From positions 1 to 41,290 of the forward strand of contig CAJNDS010001020.1 of the NCBI GenBank assembly GCA_905221605.1: a stretch of 41,290 nucleotides of DNA, read 5' to 3'. This DNA comes from Symbiodinium natans. Lineage: Eukaryota > Sar > Dinophyceae > Suessiales > Symbiodiniaceae. Under the pieces are notes generated by a model. That model did not search any database. It had not been told where the DNA came from and was given only the letters and a program-made list of their open reading frames with translations. This document shows, piece after piece, positions 32,849 to 41,290 of this stretch; position 1 is the stretch's first letter; each line of letters opens with the position of its first letter. The position numbers and the translations under genes were made by a program.

Positions 32849-34823
32849 ATGCCAATGACCCTCCTAGAGCTGGATCCTTCGACTACACTGCACTTCTGCG
32901 TGGCTGCCCAGCTTTCGGGCAACTCTCTGCAGATTGGACAAGGATCTGGGCACTTCCTGAAACTTCTGTGTGCTTGCTGCGGCCAGCAAGGCAAAACGCC
33001 GACAACACCGTCGCCGAATAGGCATCGCACCCATTACCACGAGTTTTCATAACCGTCATTGTGTTTGCTTGTGCTTGCTGTGTCTTTGCTGTGCATTCGC
33101 ACTCAGGAAGCTGAGGCTTACCAACAAGACCAGTGGTCCTGTCGCTTTCAAGGCTTTCCCGTCTTGCTGAAGTCTTGCCGGAAAAGATGTCATGTGGGCC
33201 CAGGTGAAGACGACAGCTCCCAAGTCTTACCTGGTTCGGCCTAGTGCAGCAACCCTCAGGTTCGGGACTTTCACGAGTTCTTTGCGTCACGAGAACAGTG
33301 CCCACACCTTCCGCCAAGACTTTTGCAAACTTGCCAGTCCTCACGGCAGCGAGGAGGTAACCATAATCCTCCAGCCCCGCGCTTGAATGAGAAACTGAGA
33401 AGACCCTGTCTCAACAGACGTTCTGCTGTGGTTTGCTGTCGCAAGGCCGCCAGGCGAGGGCCAGAACCATCGCTTTCTGGTCCAGGCTGGGTGCTCTGGG
33501 TGTCGAAGCCTCCAAAAAGTGTGCAAGCAGGCAGCAGCGATTGGATTTCATGTTTGCGTGCTCATCAACTGCAGTTACAGAGTGAAGTGCACGCCGCCGG
33601 GGTCGTGTCGAAATACTGCCAGAGACGTGAAAAGAGCGAGTAGTTGTGGCCATCTTGTTGTACCTAGGGCGTTGCTGCCTCACTTGCTGTCACGTCTTGA
33701 CAGCTGAGATGCACACAGGCAGTTGCAGTGAGTTCGTCACAGCAAGTGAGCACGAGCCTAATCTGGCGAGCAGAGTAACAAGGGCATGGTGTATTGCCGA
33801 TGCCAGTAGCTCACTCTGCAAGGTCGGGAGCAGTGGAGTGAGTTCAAGAAGGAGCAGATTGAGGAACAACGCCTGAACGTTGTCCTGGAGGTGCACGTGC
33901 GTTTCATTCACCACTTTGCATAGTTTGTCGCTGCTCTCTAGAAGCCATCGTGGTCCAACTGCCAGGAGTGCGAAACAGAACCAGCAGCGACCCATCAAGA
34001 TAGCTATGGGTTCGGGCAGTTCTCTCAGCTTCAATTCCGCACGAGCAGTGTTATACATTGTTACACTGAGTGATGACTTGTGTTGTGAGCGTCATGTAGC
34101 GAAGAAACAAGGTCTAGCGCCGTGGATTCCTCCAGAACGGCCAGCGGTGAGGCTGTTTAAAGACGTTTCAGATCTTCAAGAACTGAGCACGTCAGTCGTG
34201 CGATAGTCATATGCTTCAGGATCTGCGGGCTTGTTGTCGTCAGGCTCCAGTTGATTTGCAAGTAAAGTATGATGAGCTGGTGCAGCCGACCGCCCAGTCA
34301 TGTCAGTCTGATGAGTCTGATTGCGACACCAAGCTACCTATTCGTCCAAAGCCCAACTACCTAAGGTACACTCTCATGCTAGAAAAGCAGAAGAAGAAGC
34401 TGGAGGTGACGGTTTTTCGGTGCCGCAGCTTGTGTATTCGTGTGGAGCTCTTCTCAAACTTCTCACTTTTCATGTATTGTGCGTCCTGTCCTGTCCCTAA
34501 GTTTGTCATGCTGGGCGGCGAGTGTAGCCTTGTGACATGCAAGGCCGAGATAGAAGATCTGAAGTGCTCAAAGAGTTTATCCTCCGGTGAGAGTCGGAGT
34601 CCTAGTTCACCAAATCACTATGACAGCTGTGAGCTTGACATTTTGCGCTTTTCAGGTGGTGGCTACAATGCGTTCCACATTGTTCTGGTGGCTTTGGTGC
34701 GCCGTTTTCAGGGGCTTGTGCTGCTATGGATTGAGAAGAGCTATGCTTTTGTGGCAGATTGCCTTCATGCTGTCTTACGCTGTGAAATTCCTGGGCCCGA
34801 GTCTCAGGCTTTTGGTGTTCTGA
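32849..34823 (+). CDS. VAP-type MSP-domain ER membrane protein
   Basis: VAP proteins sit in the ER membrane and dock partners through the MSP domain at membrane contact sites. Predicted exons: 32849-32931, 33107-33152, 33204-33259, 33338-33373, 33446-33485, 33719-33745, 33810-33890, 33966-34049, 34220-34284, 34366-34405, 34544-34586, 34656-34696, 34758-34823. They sum to 708 nt, about 235 residues, close to the usual 240-250. The MSP domain starts MPMTLLELDPSTTLHF and continues KLRLTNKTSGPVAFK, VKTTAPKSYLVRPSAATLS, PHGSEEVTIILQ and HRFLVQ. After EQWSEFKKEQIEEQRLNVV and an acidic linker comes a coiled coil (KYDELVQYTLMLEKQKKKLE). It ends in a tail anchor (FHIVLVALIAFMLSYAVKF). Donors include GT, GC and one GA (32932). 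The end of exon 4 and both edges of exons 8-9 are the least certain. An in-frame ATG at 32834 is an alternative start. Confidence 0.8.
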
Positions 34824-36085
34824 CATGTTTCGGCAAGTAGCTTAAATTCACAGTGAACATGCATAAGCCATGCATGGGCATTGCAAGCTGCTTTCAGGAT
34901 GAGTTTCCTGGACTTCTGGCTGGACTAGACATCCTGCTCAAATCTAGAATTTCACTGCGTGCCAAAGACCGCGGATTTCCTCGAACTGGCAAGTCTACTA
35001 GCCTTGGCCAGTCTCCCGAAGCAAAAGCCATCTGGAGCCGCTTGGAACGGGCGAGCATGCTGCCAGCGTGGTGGGCTTGCTTAGCTCTGGACGCAAGATC
35101 ATGGAATATCATGGAAGTCCCTCCAAGCCGAGTTTGAACAGGACATCTGCCGTCCAGGGCATTTTCAGCCTGCATCTGGTTACTACCAGATTCGTTTTGC
35201 ATTTCACATCTCACCGTGAACCTGGGTCCGCCGCAGCTGCTGATTCTGGGTTTCCAAAAAAATTGTGCAAGCTTTTGCGTAAGCTGGTGTGTAAGCTCGT
35301 GTGCTTTTGCAGAGACCCGGATGTACCCGATCAAGAGCCGACGATTCAGTGATCAGCATGCTGTGCGATGCCAACAAAGGCACTTCGCGGCCAGGACTCC
35401 CCACAACCTTGTAGGAAAATATAGAAACCTAAAACGTTGCTTTCGGTCTTTCACTGTGGGGTGAAGCTAGAAGGGTAGGTGGAGGCTGCCATCAAGTCAG
35501 AAAGCTGGGTGATGGACGTCCCACTGGCACAGACGAGAGCTGGTTGACATGCTACACAACCATACATGTCCGCGCTAGATCTCTAACCTTTCGGGAGGAT
35601 TTGGGCCAGTCTGTGGAAGTTGCAATTTGTGCTAAGCATGGACGTGGCGGCTTCTCCGTCATCTGAAATGCTTGGTTGCAGATTCGCACGTTAGAGTCTG
35701 AGAGCGCGGAACGACTTACCGAATGGACGTGGCTCCTGGCCATGGCATAGTGGAAACAGGTGCAGGGCATCTTGCGGTGCTTGAGATGTGCTTTGGAGTG
35801 ATCTTGATTGCACTGAAACTGAGCGGCCCTTGGTGGCATGTTGCATGTGTTCGCGACACGGGGCTGCAGCATGTGCCGTCACTGCATGGTGTCTCAGAGC
35901 CCGCTTCCCAGAGTTTATGGCAAGAAATGGCAAGAATCTGCTGCAGTGTTGGCATAGTGTTGGCTGATGCTGAATCTGGAGGCACTGGTTGACAGGTTCG
36001 ATGGTCCGCTGGAGACTTACCGTCTTTTCAAATTCACTGGATTCTGGGGAAGCTGTGTTAGAGTTGTACTTGCTGAGCACAACAG
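34824..36085. other. Spacer between VAP and Rab28; possible 5' exons
   Basis: No complete gene is seen. Two stretches may be upstream exons of the next gene: 35683 to about 35721 after TTGCAG (IRTLESESAERLT), and about 35955-36010 (LNLEALVDRFDGPLE). Both are helical and in keeping with the coiled-coil start of the following gene, but splice phases were not settled. A 34987-35090 patch (GQSPEAKAIWSRLERASM) is a weaker candidate. Confidence 0.3.
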
Positions 36086-39000
36086 GGCAAGCACATCGCC
36101 CGTGACAAGCTGCTTGAGCGCTTGCGCGCGCAGATTTCTTGACTCCCAAGGCACTGTCACGTGGGTCAAGGCAGTTGATTTCTTTCCTTGGCAAGCGCCG
36201 GAAGGTCTGTGATGGCCGAGCTGCGAACGCAGTCCTCCTCTTAGTTCGTTCATGTGCAAGAGACAAGAGCTCTTTTTCCGGGATCTTATTCAGGCTAGGT
36301 GAGGATGACGATGAGGATGAGCCGGAGTACTTGCAGTTCAAGGCACTTCCCGTCTGGAGCCGGTAGAGGAGAATCACTTGCAGTCAGTGCTCAGGTAATC
36401 CTTCTTGGTGATGGTGCTGTTGGAAAGACTTCGATGGCAACACGATTCTGCGAGGTGCTGTGCAACAGTTTGCAACAGCGATTGCCCTTGAGCCTTGCAG
36501 CTCGTGCATGTTCTTGCAAATGCGCGAGAGCTACCTGTGTTCAGACTATGTTTTGAGCTTGACCTTGCATCACGTTGCGCAAGTTGTGCGGAACACATTC
36601 ACAGAACTGCTTCAAGCTTGCCATGTTTTTGTAGCATTTTGCAATTTCCGTTGCTTGCAGGACCACTTTGCCAAGCAGTACAAGCAAACAATAGGTGGGG
36701 CACCTAGTCGGGTCTGCATCTTGTGACATCAAAGACAGCTGGCCGAGATGGGCGGGGGATTCGGGGGAAGTTACTGTTCCTTCTGGGCTTATCCCGAGAG
36801 GAGGTCTGAGCAGATCCGTCCTGGGCTTGATTGACAAACGTAGTAGAGGAGAAAGCAAGTAGAGGAGAAAGCAAGTGGGGATCGGCTTGGGCTGCGGGAT
36901 TATGCGGGCCTGTGTAGCCTCTCTCTGCAGCTCGTACACCGCTGCTGAAAAGTCTCTGCTGCGTTATGGGGGGGAGAGTGTTTTGGGGGCTCGTTGCTTT
37001 TGGGCCGTCTAAGATGGGACTCACAGACGCGTCGACAAGACGCAGCCCGAATCGCACTCTACACTCTAAGATCCCCAAACCGTGGGCGCCTTTGAAAGGC
37101 CGGCATGGGGACCCCTCATGTGTTCCAAGCCTTCCACTGTGTCATGTTTTTGGGATGACTGCTGAACTGCTTCTTTTAAGTTGGTCTACTCAATGTCTTT
37201 CTTTGGGACTGCTGTGTCTAGCAGAAAGAGGCAATTGCAAGGATCTCGCCGCAACCCAATCGTTGTCCCGTTTTCGCTGGAGGTTCCTGACAAGAAAGCA
37301 TGATTGCAAGTACTTCAGTGTGTAGGACGCACCGCTTTGCTTCATCGCCGCGGCACGCAAAAATACCTGTTCTGAAGAAAGTGACTGCGATCTGGTTCCA
37401 TTCATGGCCTCTAGTAAACCAGTAAACTGATGTATACTGAGGCTTGACTAGATCTCCCAAGCGCCATTCAATAGTGCAGGTCTCAATGTGACCCACGGGA
37501 TTGTGGGTGGGGGTCTTTTTGGGTGTTTTTTTGTTATTTTTTTTGGGTGTTTGTTTGGTTTTTTTGGGGTATGTTTTTGGTTTTCTAAACCCTAAACCCT
37601 AAACCCTAAACCCTAAACCCTAAACCCTAAACCCTAAACCCTAAACCCTAAACCCTAAACCCTAAACCCTAAACCCTAAACCCTAAACCCTAAACCCTAA
37701 ACCCGTAAACCCTAAACCCGTAAACCCGAAACCCGTAAACCCGAAACCCGTAAACCCTAAACCCGTAAACCCTAAACCCTAAACCCCTAAACCCTAAACC
37801 CTGACCCTAAAACCCTGAACCCTGCAACCCTGACCCTGAACCCTGAACCCTGGAACCCTGAACCCTGACCCTGGAAACCCTAAACCCTAAACCCTAAAAC
37901 CCTAAACCCTAAACCCTAAACCCTAAACCCTAAACCCAAACCCTAAAACCCTAAACCCTAAACCCTAAACCCTAAACCCTACACCCCTAAACCCTAAACC
38001 TAAACCTAAACCCTAAACCCTAACCCAAACCCTAACCCTAAACCCTAACCCGTAAACCCTAAACCCTAAACCCTAAACCTTAAACCCTAAACCCTAAACC
38101 CTAAACCCTAAACCCTAAACCCTAAACCCTAAACCCTAAACCCTAAACCCTGAACCCCAAACCCCAAACCCCAAACCCCAAACCCCAAACCCCAAAACCC
38201 TAAACCCTAAAACCCTAAAACCCTAAACCCTAAAACCCCAAAACCCCAAAACCCTAAAACACTAAAACCTAGAGCCCTAAAACCCTAAAACCCTAAAACC
38301 CTAAAGCCCTAAAACCCCAAACCCCAAAACCCTAAAACCTTAAAACCCTAAAACCCTAAACCCTAAACCGTAAAGCCCTAAACCTTAAACCCTAAACCTT
38401 AATCCCTAACCCCTAAACCCTAAACCCCAAACCCAAAAACATACCCAAAAACCAAAAAACAGACACATTATGCCGTATAGCTCTCCGAACTGCTTTGAGA
38501 CATTCGAGTCCATGTTCCACACATGTGGTTCGACAGCAGATGCTGGATTTAACTTTTTGCCCAAGGACAGCGTTCGAGCTATCCACAGTAGTCAGGAGTT
38601 TCTTTTGGGAAGGTGAACTTGTGAGCTCAGGTTTGGACTTCTTTGTGAAGCGAGTGGTTCTGCCAGGCGACATTCATGTGACCCCCGCCTGTGTATCGGC
38701 GTATGCATGCTTGCAGTAGCCATCCGGCCTGCTGGCATTCAAATTGAAATCCGTGGGTGAGTCGTAGGTATGTCTGCAGATTTGGGACATCGGTGGCCAA
38801 TCCATTGGCGGCAAAATGTTGAGCAACTACATTTATGGCTCCAGTGCTGCCGGGCTCCTAAAGTATAGCAAATCAATGAATAGCCGCTGAGCAAGAACGG
38901 CAGTTGGTCAGGTCGTGCTGTGCTATGACATTACGAACTACCAGAGCTTCCAACATTTGGAGGAGAGTAGAGGATAACAGTGGGACGGTCAGATCCTTTT

Positions 39001-39802
39001 TGCAAGGCTTGTGGTAGCAGGACTGGCTGTTCCTGGTTAAGCGCACCTTCGACAAGACACCGCTCCCGTGAGCCAGACCCGATCGCACATCTGCACTCAA
39101 TATGTTTTTTGGAAGAGGTATATTGCGTTAATGGCGAACAAGCACGACCTGGCGCACATCCGAGCTGTCAAAGTAGACAAGCACAATCAGGTGGGTGCAT
39201 GTGCTTAGCGTGTGTCTACATGTCCTCAGCGAACGGAAGCCTCCCACCTGGCCAGTTTGCGGAAGAGAATGACTTGTACAGCTATTTCGTGTCCGCAAGG
39301 ACAGGAGATCAGGCCCGGACTTCAACATTCACTGGTAATCCCAAGGGTTTCTTAGTGACTCAGGTTCATGCATCGTTTTTCCGCATCGCCGCAGATCTTG
39401 CAGGCAGGATGATGATTGAAAATGACAAGCGAGGGGTTGCAGCAAGAGATGCAAAGCTGAAAGGTGTCACCTTGACGAAGCCCGAGCTGGAGGCGGTAGC
39501 TGGGATTTAGGCTTGAGGCACTAGGCTTGGGGGTTCATTGTGCAAGTGTGCTGCACATGTCTGCAGGTTGCGCAAAAGCCAACCAAGGCCGAGCTGGTAA
39601 ACCATCCCAGCGCCTCGCAGCAATTCTTGGAGAATCCTGCAAGGGTTCCTTTGCTGGAGCACCGAGGAAACGATCCCGCGCATCCTGAGGCAGGGCGAGC
39701 CTGCCTACTACCTTCGAATTCCTGCTGAAACTTATGGGTGTACACCTCACCAAGGCCAACGCGGACGACATAGCCAAAGAGAAGAAGTGCTCCATCATGT
39801 AA
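36086..39802 (+). CDS. RAB28: Rab28-type small GTPase, many short exons
   Basis: Predicted exons: 36086-36132, 36294-36342, 36395-36454, 36661-36694, 38631-38677, 38768-38848, 38912-38962, 39021-39067, 39118-39190, 39256-39312, 39364-39403, 39464-39495, 39567 to about 39683, and 39755-39802. Phases agree up to 39495. G boxes: P-loop [23 protein letters not shown] then [13 protein letters not shown]; the Rab28-specific [13 protein letters not shown] in place of [38 protein letters not shown] and [16 protein letters not shown] also follow Rab28. The end KEKKCSIM is a CaaX prenylation box, as in Rab28 rather than the double Cys of most Rabs. Donors are GT, GC (36343, 38849, 39313, 39404) and GA (36133, 38963). 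The N-terminus has a helical, then acidic lead ([26 protein letters not shown]). The true start and the join between the last exons are unresolved. Confidence 0.82.
37505..37585. repeat. G/T-rich left flank of the telomeric array
   Basis: TTTTTGGGTG and TTTGGGTGTTTG-type words form a degenerate G-strand-like tract ending in GGGGTATGTTTTTGG. The reverse complement of that end occurs at the right border of the array (38430-38452), giving an imperfect inverted repeat of about 30 bp. Confidence 0.6.
37586..38432. repeat. Interstitial telomeric array (CCCTAAA)n
   Basis: About 850 bp of CCCTAAA units, the plant/dinoflagellate-type telomere C-strand. Near-perfect blocks (37586-37700, 37880-37980, 38050-38150) alternate with variant blocks: CCCGTAAA, CCCTGAA, CCCTGGAA, CCCCAAA, CCCTAAAA. 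It lies wholly inside the Rab28 intron 36695-38630, between the P-loop/switch I exon (KQTIG) and the LDFF exon. Both sides belong to the same gene in the same orientation and phase. Confidence 0.95.
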
Positions 39803-40184
39803 GTGACGATTGCAGCAGTACTTCTCTGACCTTGCGAAGGGCTTGGAAAAAGAAGGACGCAACTTGCAATGAATGAATAGAAACATCCTCATCTAAGTAT
39901 GGGTCAGGCTTTCAGAAATATCGATAGGTCAGATATTGCTCTGGGACATATCATTAACACAATGAATTTTATATATTCTAATAAATTCAAGGATTTTCAT
40001 TATCGGTTTAGATCTTTTTTCAATCTTTCGGATTCTATCATTCATGACATATTCGACATTTCTGATATATATATATATATACTCTATATATATATATATA
40101 GATCTTTCTATATAAATCTACTCTATAAAACGCTACGGTCAAACCAGCCCTATGCGGTGCGTCACGCCTCGGAGTGCCCCAGCC
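39803..40184. other. AT-rich spacer after Rab28
   Basis: No gene is seen. A TATATATATATA tract at about 40065-40100 is followed by GATCTTTCTATATAAATC; otherwise low complexity. Confidence 0.5.
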
Positions 40185-40528
40185 CCAAAATTTTCCGGAA
40201 ATTTCTGGACCCCGGCGAGCAAGCCACTTTGGCCTACCCGGGACCCAAAATTTCCGGGAAATTTTGGGGCTTGGGCTGTGCCCTTTGAAAGGCTGGGCCT
40301 CTTCGACGGCCGCAAGCCGGATTCGCTCCCCTAAATTTCTGGAAAATTTCTGGTTCCGGGTAGCCCGAAGCCTCGGTCCCTAAATTTCCGGAAAATTTGC
40401 TTCATCGCTTTCCTAAATTTTCCGAAAATTTACACACCCAAAATTTTCAGGAAATTTAGGAAACGGATGCAGCCTGATCATGTTCAGAAGCCACGGCTCA
40501 GCTCCCTAAATTTCCGGAAAATTTAGGG
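40185..40528. repeat. Cluster of seven AAATTTCCGGAAAATTT-like palindromes
   Basis: Imperfect ~20-25 bp palindromes with a TTTCCGGAAA-type centre lie at about 40185-40208, 40243-40269, 40331-40352, 40380-40400, 40412-40432, 40438-40460 and 40504-40528. The last is nearly perfect, flanked by CCCT and AGGG. Many start with CCCTAAA or CCCAAAA. The spacer sequences between them differ, so this is not a simple tandem repeat. Confidence 0.85.
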
Positions 40529-40792
40529 TGCTGGGTGGCCGAAAATGTCGAAGCATTGTTGACCGCTTGAACCGTTGAGTTCAGGTGTTGATCATTTGCC
40601 ATGTTGCTGCATGCTTTCATTGCATGCTTTCATTGTTTTCAATCGTGCTTTGTTTTGTGGCATTACAAAGCTAAAATATTAAACAGGACTTTTACTTCAC
40701 TTCCAAGATGAGCGCATCACCTGGCATTACCAGGATATTACGAGCGTGCTTTGTTTTATGGCATTACAAAGCGCATTACCTGGCATTACCAG
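40529..40792. other. Short spacer with small direct repeats
   Basis: CATGCTTTCATTG occurs twice in tandem near 40610, and CGTGCTTTGTTTT(G/A)TGGCATTAC occurs near 40643 and 40744. CCTGGCATTACCAG also recurs near 40721 and 40780. No gene. Confidence 0.6.
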
Positions 40793-40805
40793 TCGTCGTC
40801 GTCGT

Positions 40806-40866
<61 letters not shown>

Positions 40867-41290
40867 GCGTCGTCCGTCGTGCGTCGTCCGTCGTGCGTCG
40901 TCCGTCGTGCGTCGTCCGTCGTGCGTCGTCCGTCGTGCGTCGTCCGTCGTGCGTCGTCCGTCGTGCGTCGTGCGTCGTGCGTCGTGGGTCGTGCGTCGTG
41001 CGTCGTGCGTCGTTCGTCGTCGTCGTCATCGTCGTCGTCGTCGTGGTCGTCGTCGGGTGTCGTCGTCGTCGTGGTCGTCGTCGGGTGTCGTCGTCGTCGT
41101 CGGGCGTCGTCGTCGTGCGTCGCGCGTCGCGCGTCGTGGGTCGTGCGTCTTGCGACGTGCGTCGCGCGTCGTGCGTCGGGCGTCGGGCGTCGGGCGTCTT
41201 TGTCGGGCGTCGGGCGTCGGGCGTCGGGCGTCGGGCGTCGGGCGTCGGGCGTCGGGCGTCGGGCGTCGGGCGTCGGGCGTCGGGCGTCGG
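40793..41290. repeat. GTC and GGGCGTC satellite running off the edge
   Basis: (GTC)n at 40793-40866 changes to a 14-bp unit CGTCGTCCGTCGTG until about 40970. Mixed GTC/GGGTGTC blocks follow, then a regular 7-bp GGGCGTC array from about 41175 to the window end. The Asp/Arg/Thr-rich minus-strand frame over it is an artefact. Confidence 0.93.

Noticed and set aside
35996-36003. GGTTCGA-like tRNA T-loop
   Set aside because: No matching acceptor or anticodon stem could be formed around it.
37586-38432. Telomeric array as a true chromosome end or assembly join
   Set aside because: Rab28 exons continue in phase on both sides in the same order and orientation.
38717-38730. GTAGCCAT near the Rab28 exon as a spliced-leader relic
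   Set aside because: The match stops after eight bases and lies inside an intron of a resolved gene.
40727-41029. Asp/Arg/Thr-rich 100-codon minus-strand protein
   Set aside because: It is a translation of the GTC satellite.

Overview
The window looks like nuclear DNA of a dinoflagellate (Symbiodiniaceae/Suessiales-like). Four things point there. Small protein genes are cut into 27-84 nt exons with GT, GC and GA intron donors and AG|G-type acceptors. The recognisable genes at the right all lie on the + strand. The partial gene at the left edge has a peridinin-plastid-style bipartite leader. There is heavy GC-rich repeat content with a TTTAGGG-type telomeric array. No database could be searched; names rest on motifs recognised by eye.

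Left part (1-12.1 kb): a minus-strand gene fragment with a plastid-type leader runs off the left edge (2-580). After anonymous DNA comes a decayed, frameshifted retroelement of about 7.7 kb (4.4-12.09 kb). Its pieces, in order, are a repeat-rich leader, a gag-like Cys-rich protein, a Pro-rich linker, a tyrosine recombinase (YR), a second gag-like part with a CCCH zinc finger, a methyltransferase-like domain, and only the start of a DIRS-type reverse transcriptase.

Middle (12.1-26 kb): almost entirely repeats. A 2.09 kb segment is duplicated directly (13476-15562 and 16999-19090), and each copy holds a ~700 bp GGAAACCC minisatellite. Between the copies are three tandem ~480 bp units, each with a 47-bp near-perfect palindrome. 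A degenerate ~150 bp satellite follows at 20.1-20.9 kb, then anonymous sequence.

Right part (26-39.8 kb): a + strand gene cluster. It holds a small unidentified gene (26115-~26440), a C2-domain/SH3-like protein (27849-29603), candidate exons of one or more unknown genes, a VAP-type MSP-domain ER membrane protein (32849-34823), and a Rab28-type small GTPase (36086-39802). The C2, VAP and Rab28 products are all membrane-trafficking or membrane-contact proteins by family. The most striking feature is an ~850 bp interstitial CCCTAAA telomere-repeat array inside one Rab28 intron; the reading phase is kept across it.

Right end (39.8-41.3 kb): an AT-rich stretch, a cluster of seven AAATTTCCGGAAAATTT-like palindromes, then GTC and GGGCGTC satellites running off the edge.
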